Source: Saccharum officinarum (Eukaryota > Streptophyta > Magnoliopsida > Poales > Poaceae). From it: a stretch of 64,000 bases of DNA. Below are positions 21,550 through 33,593 of this stretch, piece by piece. Made by a program: the position numbers and the translations under genes. Numbering within the stretch: position 1 is the first letter of the stretch; each line of letters starts with the position of its first letter. A model generated the notes under the pieces. It saw only the letters and a program-made list of their open reading frames with translations, searched no databases and was not told the DNA's origin. Location of the stretch: contig CM036215.1 in assembly GCA_020631735.1 (NCBI GenBank), positions 12,240,346-12,304,345 of the forward strand, written 5' to 3'.

Positions 21550-22990
21550 GTCAAGTTCCAAGAACAAGGTGTGTCGAATATATGGGCCAGGGTTACCCGC
21601 GCCGCTCATATATGCGATCATGTCCAGGCTATCGGCCTAGTAGCCGTCAAGGAAGAGGCCCATGAAGGGCTAAGGCGATCGACCAACGTAGAGTCAAGGC
21701 AAGCCGACAATATCCAAGATAGGCATATCTGGACGATACCAAGGATAAATCTATTGTGCATTCCATGTAACAAATTAGGAATCCAATCTGTTTGCCCGAT
21801 TGCCCTCACTATAACCCTACCCCTCTGCCTTTATAAATGGGGGTAAGGACCTTGGGCTTGGGATCCATCTTCTCTCATTCCAATCTACTATGTAGCTAGG
21901 AGCAACAGTCCCTGTAATTGAGCATGCGCATACAAGAGCAGCAGCATCAGCACTGGAGTAGGGTTTAGCACGCTACCATGTCCTGAACCAGTATAAATCC
22001 TTTTGTTTCGTTTGCTACCATCTAATTTTGTCTACGCGATCACATTGCTAGGCATTGCCAGAGCTAGATCATCCGATAGTTGGTGCACTAGTTAGGGGCC
22101 TTTCATGTACCGACTAATATTGTGTTTCAGATGGGAATTGTCTTCAACCTTGGCGATGAACCGGAGGAGGTGCGCCCGGGTGAGAGGATCACCTTCGGCA
22201 AACTCGGCTTCATCGCTGACCAATTTGGGGACCTGCATCTGCAGGAATGCGAGCCGGACAAACAGGAAGAGGAGTCGTCTCTTTAGATCCGCGCTTTCGC
22301 CCCGGACTAGAGGAGGCTGTGGATGCAGGACCACATGCCATTGGCGATCACCTGGCTCGCTACGATCAACTTTTTGCCAAAGCCGGCCAAGAGCATGAGC
22401 TCGACGCTACTTTCCATATCTGCAAGGTCACGGATCTTGTCCCCGTGACAGAGCCTACACCAATACCATATCAATCCTCTTCCAGATTCTTGGGAAGATC
22501 GAAGCAGGTGATGGCAACTCATCACACTCGGCTCCCATGAACCATGGTGGAACCCACCAAACCTCCAACAGAGAAACATCTAGATCCAACAGATCAAGAT
22601 GATGACGATCATGGCCCCGATCAACACGACTAGTGGGATGACACTGATGTTTTTGGGCTCATCAATCCAAAGGCCTTCCGCTGTTTTCTCTATGGCTATG
22701 ACCAGCTGCTCGAGAACTCGGACTAGGATAGTGATGATGACAAAGTCATCTCACTTATAGCAGATGCCAGTCGCCTCTAGCGGATGGACGGGACACTCCA
22801 ATTGTCCATGAAGGATAAACGAATGGCGCGATCGATCACTTGGGCGCCTGCTGTAGAATGGGAAACTCCTGAATCTGGTCACGGGGTGTTGTCGGGCAGC
22901 TGACGACATCTTCTCCTATGGACGTAGGATTGGCCAATGAGAAAGCTAACCTTTCTTAGATCCAAACTTTGTCCTGACTAGATCCAAGGC
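21550..22990 (+). mobile_element. Old LTR-retrotransposon fragment, decayed
   Basis: A TTTATAAATGGGGG element near 21830, followed by leader-like CATTCCAATCTACTATGTAGC and an LTR-tail-like stretch, suggests an LTR at about 21550-22080. After it the plus strand keeps short open pieces (GIVFNLGDEPEEVRPGERIT; HAIGDHLARYDQLFAKA) in shifting frames to about 22990. No motif identifies gag or pol lineage and no LTR pair was found. Confidence 0.3.
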
Positions 22991-23038
22991 CGACCGAGTG
23001 CAAGATAACACAAACACCAGCAATCAATGCGCGACAAC

Positions 23039-23167
23039 GGGCCTGTTCATCCGGCTTATAATCCATACTTTTCAGCTTGTTTTTTCAGCCGAAACAGTGT
23101 TTTTCTCTCACAACAAATCAGGCAATAGTGTTTTTCAGCCGGCTTATCAACACAGCCGAACGGGACC
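23039..23167. mobile_element. Short MITE with GGGCCTGTTC ends
   Basis: The 129-bp element starts GGGCCTGTTCATCCGGC and ends GCCGAACGGGACC, imperfect inverted ends. Inside are repeated TTTTTCAGCCG and CAGTGTTTTTCTCTCAC motifs of a kind common in panicoid grass genomes. AAC is repeated directly at both sides. The superfamily is not settled. The 370 bases between it and the Tat LTR at 23543 show no feature. Confidence 0.6.
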
Positions 23168-25007
23168 AACAAGAGAGCGAAACTCGTGACCCCCTGCACC
23201 AGGTGGAAAACCTATGTAAAACAATAGTGGCAAGTGGGACCACTTGACAAGGGAGCCTGTGTAACCATTGGCATCCCTAAAGCTAATATTGGGAGCCCTA
23301 GAAGCTAACCCAAAGGCAGGACTGCGTGATTGTACCAATCAACGTGCCACATCTTTGCTGACCCGAATAACCGGTCGCCTTTGCACCACCGATTATCCGG
23401 GTTGGATAGCCAAGGCCGAGGAATCTCTCCCTTGGAGGCTGACAACACCACCAGGACGACAAGGATGACAAGGACCTTCAAGGGCCAGAGCAGCGGCATC
23501 GTCTTCCTCGACTTCGACTCGGCCACTAACCTCTACCCCCGCTGTTGTTCAAGGCCTAAGGGCCTCCGAACACCGGTTGCGTCACGAGCGAAATCGAGTG
23601 AGGCACACATGCGGAAGGGATCACAGACGAAATGAATCCACTGTTTTTTGTATTCCAAATCATCTCTCTTACAACCCTTTGCCGAGGGCCATTTATACAC
23701 GCCCGTAGGCTTTTCGTGGGACACATATGCCCTCCTACCTACCCTAAATCTGTGAAATATTCTCCACCGCCCAGGGCTTGCTCGTCCTTTGGAGTCCCCG
23801 CCTCCCTCGGTTAGGGCGACCTGTCCAGCCTGACGTAATGGGCCTGGACCGGCAGGGCTTGTCGGGCGCGCGCTTGTGAAATTGTCTTCTCCCTGGGAGA
23901 GACCTGCAAGGAAATTAGACGAATTGTAATATCAACAAACCTATCGTGGAGGCAAAATGGTCTGACCCCGGCGGAGCCTCCACGTGGTTCAGTGAAAACC
24001 TTTTCGCCTTGGCGAACAGGCACACCAGCGATCGGCTTCAACCGGCCGTGTCCTGCCTATTCACCCCGGCGAATAGATGTCTTGAGGTTGTTATTATTTT
24101 TTACCCACCCACCTTTCGCCAGGTCGAAAACCGTGGCTCATGACCTCTGAAGTCTAATCACGTCCCATCATATCGCTCGGTCGAAATCTCTGGACGGCGG
24201 TCAGGCCGCACGGGGTGCCTAACGGGGGTGTTGACCACCAACATCTGCAGACATCCTCCAGCAACGACGAGGCCCCGCTGGGCCTCAGAAAAGCAACTGA
24301 TGACTCTCAGTTACATTGATTTCACCTTCATCTTATAATTTTGGCCGACACATTACATTCTGCAAGAATATTTATTTGTTACATGAATAAATTGTGATCC
24401 TCCGAATACCTTGCAAAGAACTGCTTTGGGATACTCGAGGGCTGACTTCTTGCAGTCATTAATCATGTTCAACCCTGTTAAGCACGCGCTATGTTATACT
24501 GACTCATCAATTTGCTCGGGCACTATGACGACAACTGTGCATGCTACTTACCTGCGTTGTATCTTGATGTCTCTTAGATCTTGAAATGGTATAAGTGACC
24601 GCACTCCTGCACTCATATTTGTTTCCATACAAACATAACTCCAAACTTCCCTTGTTTACGTCGTATGCTCTAGTTTGGGTGTACTTGTATACGGTACATC
24701 CATAGGTTTTTTAAATTAAACATGGTGCTTAGGTTAAAATAGCCTTCTTGAATCAAAATTAGACATGGTGTTTAAATTTTGGTTAATGAGCTTTGAAGCT
24801 ACTTCCATAAACAATAAAGGTATTTCATGATGGAAATGAACCAAGGCTAGGAATACACTGCAATATTACTCTAGCCTTGTTTATGCTAGAATGTAAAAAG
24901 TTGGGTGAACAAAATAAAAAATATATAATATATATAATAATAATAATTTCAATAATATTAATAAATAAATAAATAAGGGGGGCTTCGTCTGGCCGTGTCC
25001 CGCCTAT

Positions 25008-26271
25008 TAGGGATGAAAACGAAAATGATAATCTCCGATTTTTCGAAATCGTTTTCGAGTTTTTTCTGATTTTTATGCCTAAACGAAAATGATAGCGGTA
25101 ACCGAAAAAACGAAAATGATAACGGTAAAAATAATCGAAAATGAAAGCGAAAATGATTTTGCCCTCTTCCGATCGTTTTCGAAGATTCCCGTATTTAACC
25201 GGTAATTTACCGTCGGTAATTATCGATTCAAAGGCCTTTAACTAATGAATCCTTATTTATTTAGAGATATACAACACATTACACATGCAAGCACACAAGG
25301 TAAATTTTTTTTTGGAAAGGATCCCATCTGTACACGCAAGCTGCAAGCACACAAGACAATTTTTTTTGGAAAGGATCACATCTGCACACAAGGCAAATAA
25401 TTTTTGGAAAGAAACTATCTAACGGGAGTATTTCATGTGTATAACAAGAAGACAATCAACACTCGAGGTTCTTTTTTCTAGCCTTTAACTTGTATATGAT
25501 ATGTTGGTTGCTACCTGCGACACATACATATATTGTGTTTGCTTCTTATTAGCTATGTGTTTCTCATGTTTTTATTTCTTATTAGCACTATTGCACTAAT
25601 ACATCTATTGCTACGAGCCTTACATATCTCCGTACATTAATATGATGCTTGTAACTAACTCATCTACAGTTGCCTTATATGAGAACTAATATATGTATGT
25701 ATCCATCACAAATTATGTAGGATGAATACTCAGAATATGGACGGGGTGATGTGGCCGGGGACGACGATGACATGCCTGACGTTCATCTTTAAGAAACCTA
25801 TAGGCTATAGCCTCCACTGAAAAAGGAACTCTAATAATTCATGTTTTGATCACTATTTATGTCAAGTCAACTTAGAACATGGTCGTTTATTTGTATCTTT
25901 GTCAAGAATTGTCATACTGTTGCGTGGTTTGCCACTATTTGAGACATGAGATTGTGTGAATTGTGTGATTTCAGCTTGTGATCTTGTCAATTGTAGCTTT
26001 ATTTACTATTGTCATGTGAGATATGTCGAGTTATATGGATCTTCTCATGTTCTACAGTTTGGCGTGTTTATCTTTTTTAGATACCGTTCTCATGGATTCC
26101 GATCGTTATCGATGTATTTTTCGATCGACTACTATCGTTTTCGAAATTACCGGAATATCGGCGCCGTATTCGTTTCCGACAATATCGTATCAATTTCGTT
26201 TTCGAGAAAAAGATGTGAAAACGAAAGTGATTTGGCCTCCCATCGATCGTTTCCGATCGTTTTCATCCCTA
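25008..26271. mobile_element. Nonautonomous hAT element in the Tat LTR
   Basis: The ends are TAGGGATGAAAACGA and its exact inverted complement. A perfect 8-bp target duplication CCGCCTAT flanks it (25000-25007, 26272-26279), the hAT signature, and the middle Tat LTR has the empty site. Subterminal regions are rich in GAAAATGAT and CGATCGTTTTCG repeats. Only a trace of coding sequence remains, so it is a deletion derivative. Confidence 0.9.
25721..25792 (+). pseudogene. Possible last exon of hAT transposase
   Basis: After an acceptor-like AATTATGTAG, an open stretch of 23 codons reads DEYSEYGRGDVAGDDDD and ends MPDVHL before TAA. An acidic tail as a separate last exon is common in hAT transposases. 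Nothing else of the protein (BED finger, dimerisation domain) is present, so this is inference from position and composition. Confidence 0.35.
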
Positions 26272-26462
26272 CCGCCTATTCGCCCTAGTGAATAGATGTC
26301 ATGAGGTCATTATCATTTTTTACCCACATGCCTTTCGCCAAGTCGAAAACTGCGGCTCATGACCTCTGAGGTCTAATCACGTCCCGTTATATCACTCGGC
26401 CAAAATCTCTGGACGGCGGTCGGGCCGCACGGGGTGCCCAACGGGGGTGTTGACCCACAACA

Positions 26463-26475
26463 TTAGCCCCTCGAC
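26463..26475 (-). promoter_or_regulatory. Tat copy A polypurine tract
   Basis: The minus strand reads GTCGAGGGGCTAA directly before the 3' LTR start TGTTGTGGGTC. The junction sequence CAACATTAGC on the plus strand is identical at copy B (39652-39661). Confidence 0.6.
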
Positions 26476-26483
26476 GCCGCAGA

Positions 26484-29400
26484 ATGACACCGTGGATCAG
26501 GGCGTATACTCAAGGTGTTGGCGCAGCGTCGGAGCATCCTGGCCCCTCTCGTGTTGTTGTTGAGGAGACTGAGACTGATGTTGAAATCGTGGAGGGAGAA
26601 GAAGGCGAGACTGTTGGACCGACGCCGGTTGTTGGCCGTGGCCAAGTGGATCTTGAGCCAGCGACCTATCGCTGGCCGTTCGAAGGTGGCCGAGACGGTT
26701 CTTGACGAATACGTGGCGGATGGTCTCTTGCATCGCACAATGCGTGACTGGTGCTGTGCTCCTGGTCACGAGGAGGTGCCCCAGCCTGAGCCCTATGAAG
26801 CTATAGTGTTTTGGGACTTCTTAGAGTCTGGGCTATGGTTTCCCTGTGAGGATTTTGTCGGGGAGGTGCTGCAGCATTTTGATCTATAGATTCATCATCT
26901 GACCCCCAATGCATTTGCTCGTATGAGCGTCTTTGCTATGGCACTGAAGATGGCCGGCTGTGCTCTTAGCGTGAATTCATTTGTTCGCTATTACGAGATG
27001 CATTTTCATAAGAAAATGGTGATAGATAGACGGACAAAGGTCGAGATGGTGAACCATTGCAGGTCCTATAACTTTGTCCTAAAAAGACGAAAGGGACAAT
27101 TTCGATTATTCCAGCCTACCGAAACAAATGGTCGAACTAGAACAAGTATTGGCTTTATCATCGTGTCTGCAGTGACGAAGACGTGGCTGAGGCGCTGCTG
27201 AATGAGCTGCCGAAAGCTCATATATTAGTGTCCGAGATGACTCCGATGAAGGGCCTTCGTCTTGGCGAGATCATCGGTGAAGGACAGCTTGATGCAGAAG
27301 CCGCTGAAGCTTTTGCTTTGACTGCTTGTCGGCAAATTAGCCAAGATCTCGTGGTGGAGTGGTTGGCCTGTGAGAGTCCGCCCTTGAGTTCCGGGACGCA
27401 TTTCTCGGGTTCGAAAGGCAAGATGGATATGTGATCCCGTGACTAGCTTTCACCAAGCGAGAACCTACCCACAGATTTTAGCTTTGTGAACTTGATAGAA
27501 CACAAGGCTGAGGAGATTGTTGGGTTTTATGGGAGTCAAGAACATAAGTTCAAGTGCCAAGCCCTACCCGGGAAGAGAAGACTGAACCGGGTTTTTGACG
27601 CTATGGGTCTTGGTTATGCTGAACAACACAACCCTACGCCCAGCCAACTCGGCGACGTTGCAGCTATTCGCGGCCGGGGTCTGGGTGCGAGGGGGCGAAG
27701 GGAAGACACCCGCAAGATGACAGCTGGCCGAGTGACGAGTACGGCCGCCTTGGAATCTCAAAAGCGGAAAGCCGAAAGCCTTGGTCGTGGTTTGAAGGAG
27801 CCTGCTGATGTTATCTTTGGGAGAGAAATAGCTGGCAAGGTGGGCAAAAACAAGAAGGTTGTGATTGGGAAGACTTGCCATTTCAGCCAAGTGTGGTCCG
27901 AAATGGTAGTCTTTTGTCCTCTCTTTCGATTTTCGCTCTTTATGTATTTACTGAAGTGGTAGTCTTTTGGCGTCTTTATTCTGACTTGTAACGTGCTCGT
28001 TGTTGATTAGTTTCGTTGTTTTCTGTGCGCGTAGGCTATCGATGAACCCAGCGAGATGGCGAGCAAAACGCGCATTGCGGATGTGTCTGCTGCCTACGAC
28101 ACCTCGGACACTATGTCCGTTAGGGATGTGTTTGGAGGTGCTACGAAGAAAAAAGCACGAAAGGCTACAGATGCTATCGCTGATCCAGGCCAAAAAAGGG
28201 CGAAAACATCCTTGGCCGCCACTGCTGCTCCTGCTCAAGTTTCCTTCGTGGCAGCGGCTTCCGCCGATATCTCCGGCTTGCGACCACGGCGACAGGGTAA
28301 GTCTCGGTTCTACATGGAGTCCATTCGCTTACTCCGTGGTCAGCTACTTGGTCATGGCCAGCTGCGGTTGGATTCTCGTCCTGAGGACTATGGCGAGATG
28401 CGTTTGTACTCGGGATCAAGCTCTTCGGGCGAGATGACCCCCACAAAGGAGGAGACTTACAACCTTGCTCGTGCTTTAGGGGCGCCTTCAAGCTCTCGGG
28501 TGATCGCTCATGTCGACTATCGAGCGATAGGCTTGCTACCTGAGAGGGCTGCGGCGGATTTCGCCGACGAGTGCGGTGGCTCCTTCTCGGCCCCTGAAGT
28601 TGAACGAGACCTCCTGAAGGTCCCTCACGAGTCCCTTACTGAGGCGGTGAATTTTCATGCTGCGAGTGTAAGTACTTTGCACACTATCTCGTTTATAGTA
28701 CTTTCGTCTACGCGACGTGATGACTTGACTAGTGATTTCCTTTTCGCAGGCTATGCTTCTGACTCGAACCCTTCAGCAGCAGGGTCTGGCGTTTCGCTAA
28801 GGCTTGGAAAAGGACTTGGCCACGAGGGACAAGAGGATCCTGGCTTTGGAGCAGCAGCTGGAGGCATCTAACAAGCAGCTGCAGGCGGCTAACAAGCTCG
28901 CTAGGGAAAACGCATCAGCTCGGCAATCTGCCAAGAAGCAATTGGAAAAGATGCAGAAAGAATTCGACGAGTATCAGAAGAAGAAGAGGGAAGAGTGTAA
29001 AAAGGTTCTCGGTGGCGCATAGAAAGTGGCGGATGTGTACAAGGACCTTCTTGGGAGCGTCGGCGAGGAGAAGGAGGCGCCCCGGGACGCTCCAGTTGAA
29101 GATTTTATGACTTGGTTGGCTAGCGAGCTGGCCACCATAAATCATTACATGACTGTGGGGTGGGAGTATGCCTCTTTTGAGTCCATCCGGGCTTTTGCCC
29201 AAGCATTGGAGGAAGTCGGGTGTGACCATCTCAAGAAGTTCGAGGTCAAAGACCCACAGACTTATTGGAATGCTCCCGCCCGTGCCCATGAAGCCGGTCA
29301 GAGGTTTTTCAATGGGTTCTAGCGTCCCGGAGGCCGGGACCTCGCTCTTTTAGGGCTGCTATGACCCGTGGCAAGGTAATTTCGATATTTTTGTAGTCTG

Positions 29401-30118
29401 TGGTTTGGAATTCGAATGAATATATGGTCTTATCTTTTGTTGATCCGTGGTGTGCAGACTGCTGAAGAGAGGGTGGAGATCCGGGAGAGGGTCAAGGCAT
29501 ATATCACGGAGCGGAATGCGCGAGAGGGACAGGTAGCAGCTCTAGTGACACGGAGACTCCCGCTACCCCCGCTGCTGCAAACATGGATGGCGAGGACACG
29601 GTGGCCCCAAGCGAGAACTTAGCTCAAGATGGGGTAGATAATTAGGATTTGAATGTTTGTAGCTTTTGCGTGGTACTGTTGGTTTGTCCGAATGTAAGAT
29701 AGCTCAAACTGTTTATGGTTTCGGCGCGTAGGTTCCGGACAAGGAGCCTATGCTACCTTTGGACATCTACCCACTTATGATTAACTGTAATGGTTTTTAT
29801 GTTGGTGGAGCCTTGTGGTCTAGTCATCGTGAGAGGTTTCAGGGGTCTAATATGATCAAGTTTTTGAGGTCTCGCTTCCACCGCTTCCTTAGGAAGGAAG
29901 AGGTTCTTAAAAAATTCTATTCGGACTTCGACTCGATTATTTTAGACGAGCGGAAGTCCAGCCGCGAGGAGGTTAAACGAGAGCGTGGGGAATCATCTTC
30001 GGCTGGTCTAAAGGATCCAAAGGAGGAGCCAGCTAACAAGATGGTACTTGACTTGGAGAACCGAAAGTATAGTTTTTATCTTCGCCCCGTAGGGGCGAAT
30101 TGTAGGTTGCTTGTGTGA
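26484..30118 (+). pseudogene. Tat antisense ORF, copy A (PF04195-like, multi-exon)
   Basis: This ORF lies opposite to gag-pol between integrase and the 3' LTR. Coding sense moves between frames and probable exons. The first block shows VVVEETETDVEIVEG and HRTMRDWCCAPGHE, then FPCEDFVGEVLQ and ALKMAGCALSVNSFVRYYEM (26515-27201). That block resembles the 'putative gypsy type transposon' family PF04195. Later blocks give EALLNELPKAHILVSEM (27183-27434), NLIEHKAEEIVGFYG (27486-27899), MASKTRIADVSAAYDTSD (28056-28670) and a coiled-coil LALEQQLEASNKQLQAANK (28804-29022). The last are DVYKDLLGSVGEEKE (29026-29322) and IYPLMINCNGFYVGG to FYLRPVG (29742-30118). GT/AG-like borders near 28670, 28750, 29370 and 29730 suggest introns. 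In-frame stops (26887, 29020) and frame changes break it. The N-terminus present in copy B is missing. Function is unknown. Confidence 0.65.
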
Positions 30119-30350
30119 TGTATAGTGTATGAGGTATGTGATGTGAGCAGTTGCGAAGCTTGGACATGGTTGTTGTGTGATTTTTGTTTCAATGTGTTTG
30201 TTCGTGCTATTGTGCTTTGCATTATCGCTTTATCTACTACCGTGGACCTTCTAGGGGCGCCGCGTAGGTGACGATAAGAAATCGCATCTCCTGTGTCATC
30301 TCTACGGCCACTCGTGTTGGCGAATAGTGGAGCAAACATTGTTCCCTTTA

Positions 30351-30855
30351 CTCTTTTAGGGTAAAGGAATGAAATGGAACGAAGGATGCTCGAGCGGCTC
30401 CTTTGCTAGCCCCTCGGCATCTTGCATAGGCAAAAAGATTAAAACACCGTCCCCCCTAAACTTTTAGGGCGAGGGGATGAAGTGGAGCAAAGGATGCTCA
30501 AGCGGCTCCTTTGCCAGCCCCTCAGCATCCCGCGTAGGCAAAAAGATTAAAACGCGGTCCCCCAACCTTTTAGGGTGAGGGGATGAAGTGGAGCAAAGGA
30601 TGCTCGAGCGGCTCCTTTGCTAGCCCCTCGACATCTCGCTTAAGCGAAAAGATTAAAACGCTGTCCCCCAACCTTTTAGGGCGAGGGGATGAAGTGGAGC
30701 GAAGGATGCTCGAGCGGCTCCTCGGCATCTCGCATAGGCGAAAAGATTAAAACGCTGTCCCCCCAACCTTTTAGGGCGAGGGGATAAGTGGAGCGAAGGA
30801 TGCTCGAGCGGCTTCTTTGCCAACCCCTCGTCATCTCGCAAGGGCGAAAATAGGA
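30351..30855. repeat. Tat minisatellite, five units of about 106 bp (copy A)
   Basis: CTTTTAGGG(T/C)GAGGGGATGAAG opens each unit at about 30353, 30461, 30568, 30673 and 30777. Each unit carries GGATGCTCGAGCGGCTCC and AAAAGATTAAAACGC. The fourth unit lacks a short piece. Tat elements often carry tandem repeats downstream of pol, which may seed satellites. Confidence 0.85.
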
Positions 30856-32205
30856 AAAATGCTTTTGAGTCAAGCACGTGAGCAAGATGAATTGCTTTAA
30901 CAATTTTTGTTTTTACAGCTAGTGGCGTTGGACCAGGCTTCATTCGCCGAGGCATGATTGGTTGATGGTCCCAAGTTGTTTCTGGTTCTCGAAGGTTTCC
31001 TTTTTTCCTAAGCGACAACTTCTGCCTTATTGCTGGAGTTTAGGGGGCACCGGGGCGAATAGACTCAGCTATCTGTAGTGAAGAAATCCTCTTCTTTGTT
31101 GGGCGATAGCTGGAGGTCCGTGCTTGCCGTCTTATGGCTGGAAAGTTGCAAACAAGAGAGCATTGGTCGTCAGAGGTTGATGGAGACGGCAATTGTAAGA
31201 AGCTGAAGGTTTTTTAATACCTTCGCTCCTTTGGCTGCTACATCCTGAAACACAGCCAATGGCTGGCCATCTGTAGTCTAAAACCCGGCCTGCTGCTTTA
31301 ATGTATGGCAGAATCCTGATGCCTCTCATTCCTATGGTGCTAGCATTTTCGACTTTGCATTTTTTGTCTCCCTTTTTTCACTCATGTCGAGTACCATGCA
31401 ACCTAATTTCTTCTCCGCTACTGTGCCTTTGCGCGATGGACGCAGAGGTTCCCCCCTCTAGAGCTCTGCTTTCTTTGCTTTGGAATTTGTAAATTTCCTG
31501 TCTTGCTAGCCGGTTGGTTGCCTATGTGGGCGACCCCCTTGTTGCTTATATAGTGCCTGTTTGTCTAATGGGGTCTTGAATTATGGTTGGTATGGTAGGT
31601 TGCCCATTGATATTCCGCCATGTTAGTGCTCTTGTCCTTCTGTGCCTTGGGTTGTTGGGTTTTATTTGTACATTGAAATTGCGATATATAATTTGCGTGG
31701 CTTTTTAGCCATTTTTGCTCCTCTCATCACTCCTTTTTGGTGGTGTGGGGCTTATTGGTAGCCTATTCGGCTGTTGCTCCCGCTCACACTCCTTTTTGGT
31801 GTGGCGTGGCATTATTTGGGCTCGTCAGCCTTTTCGCCTTTTCGCTCACTCCTTTTTGGTGTAACGAAAAGTTAATATAGCCTATGGGCTTGCTTGGGGT
31901 TGCTTTGTTCCCAATCGTGACGTTTTGCACGAGCGCGAAAATGATGCTACCTTAAAGATGAGGGCTGTTCCTCATCGATATTCAAATTCTGCCGAAATCA
32001 GATTGTTTTGACGTCTAATGTTTGCCTTTTGCTTGGGGGAAAATTTGATTGAATTCTTTTCCAAGAAAGGTACATGGGATCGCCTCATTAAAAGACCTCA
32101 TGCCTTTTTGCAAAGGCTCCCCTGTGAGGAAAAAGAGCACGAATCCTTGTCTTAATGTTTACATAAATAAGAAAAGAAAATTACAGCCCTCAGAGGGCGA
32201 AGATG
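30856..32205. other. Tat copy A noncoding region between minisatellite and pol
   Basis: No coding feature is supported. CACTCCTTTTTGGTG is repeated three times at about 31728, 31788 and 31848 with GGGCTT/GGCATT spacers. The whole region is paralleled at 41891-43239 in copy B. Confidence 0.6.
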
Positions 32206-33592
32206 TTATGGGTAGAAGCGTCGCAGATTGTCTGCGTTCCAGGTGTGAGTTGTTTCGATTCCTTCCACGTTCAGTAACCTGTAGACTCCTGGTTTGACCA
32301 TGTTCGCCACTACGAAAGGCCCGTACCACTGTGGCTGTAATTTTCCCTGCTTGTCGGGATGACGTATTAACATCATGTCGCCCAGATTAATGTTCTTTCG
32401 CAGCGCTTTCTTGTCTCTCCATGTTTTCGTTTCCTGGTGGTAAACGTCCAGGTTGGATGCAGCTTGGAGCCTGGCGTTTTCAGCTGCTTCGAGCTCAACG
32501 TATCGATGTGCTAGAGTGGTTGCTGCAATCTGAGTGCGAAATGATCTTAACTTGAGCTCTTCCGGAGTGATGGCCTCTTCGCCATATAACAGGCGAAATG
32601 GGGTGAACCCTGTGGTCCTGGTGCGTGATATGTTGTGACCCCAAACTACTGTGACCAACTCCTGCGCCCATTTTCCCTTTGGCATGTCGAATAGAGCTTT
32701 AGACACTGAACTGAAGATCAAGCTGTTTGCCCTTTCGACTGCCCTGTTGCTCTCTGGGTGATTGACGGATGTGAATGCTAGTCTGATTCCTAATTCGCTA
32801 CAGAAATTCCTGAAATCTGCACAGTTGAATTGCTTTCCATTATCTACTGTGATGTAGGATGGGACTCCAAAATGGCAAATCATCCTTTGCCAGATGAAAC
32901 TGATCAAGGTGCTAGAAGTAATCTTCAGCAATGCTTTAGCCTCTATCCATTTCGTGAAGTATTCTAAAGTTACTCTAGCGAAACGCAAGTTCCCTGGTCC
33001 ATGTTGGGATGATTGACTTAGTTGGGTTGGGATGATTGACTTAGTTGGGTTGGCTGAGGCTCTCTGTTTCTTAGCAAACATCTGACAGTTTTCGCAGTTT
33101 CGAACTAACTCCTTGACATCTTCTGCGGCTGTCGGCCAACTATATCGACCCCCCATCTCTGCAAGGGCCATGTTGGGATGATTGACTTAGTTGGGTTGGC
33201 TGAGGCTCTCTGTTTCTTAGCAAACATCTGACAGTTTTCGCAGTTTCGAACTAACTCCTTGACATCTTCTGCGGCTGTCGGCCAGTAAAAGTCTTGCCTC
33301 ATCGCTCTATGCGCGATCTCATAAGGTCCTATGTGTGCTCCACACATTCTGGCATGCATCTCCGTTAACAACTCGATCCCTTGGTCCTTGCTGATGCACT
33401 TTAGCATTGGTGCTACTATCTCGCTCTTGTACAATTCCCCTGCTATGATGGAGTATTGTTTCATCCTAGACTTCATTCTGTCTGTTTCGTGCTTGCTTTG
33501 TGGTTCATAAGTCCCGCTTAGGTAGGCAAAGATTGGTGATCTACAGTCTTTGCTAGTGATAGCGTGCACTGCACGAGGCTGCTCCTCTTCTT
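32206..33592 (-). pseudogene. Tat copy A integrase (duplicated and frameshifted)
   Basis: The minus strand shows the H2C2 zinc domain (HARMCGAHIGPYEIAHRAM ... NCENCQMFAKK). The catalytic core follows, with first Asp in WGVDIVG, second in ITVDNGKQFNC and Glu in AVERANSLIF. A C-terminal region ends HTWNADNLRRFYP. Integrase inserts the cDNA into the genome. A tandem duplication (32999-33284) repeats the CENC half of the zinc domain and separates the first Asp from the rest of the core, shifting frame. The core from about 32995 to 32206 is otherwise open. Unlike chromoviruses, no chromodomain follows, as expected for Tat. Confidence 0.85.
32999..33284. repeat. Tandem duplication inside the Tat integrase
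   Basis: The segment from CATGTTGGGATGATTGACTT to TGCGGCTGTCGGCCA occurs at 32999-33138 and again at 33169-33284. Inside the first copy, GGATGATTGACTTAGTTGGG is itself doubled (a 26-bp repeat at about 33007-33058). Confidence 0.85.
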
Positions 33593-33593
33593 C

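Larger units (their letters stand above)
23543..26462 (-). mobile_element. Tat copy A 3' LTR (left), with hAT insertion
   Basis: On the plus strand it begins TGTTGTTCAAGG and ends GACCCACAACA. Without the hAT element and its extra 8-bp duplication it is about 1648 bp, close to the 1672-bp middle LTR. Like that LTR it carries two copies of its last about 200 bp (ending at 24243 and 26462) separated by a roughly 740-bp AT-rich spacer. Confidence 0.8.

Noticed and set aside
23543..24243. A separate 0.7-kb solo LTR to the left of Tat copy A
   Set aside because: The same full-LTR plus spacer plus partial-LTR order occurs in the middle LTR, so the whole 23543-26462 block is one LTR with an internal repeat and an hAT insertion.
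24893..24976. AT-rich ATATAATA/AATAAATA tract as an origin or matrix-attachment site
   Set aside because: It is the simple-sequence end of the spacer in the Tat LTR and is repeated at 39360-39444; composition alone does not support a function.
30351..30855. CRISPR-like array
   Set aside because: Units are contiguous about 106-bp repeats without unique spacers, in a eukaryotic retroelement.
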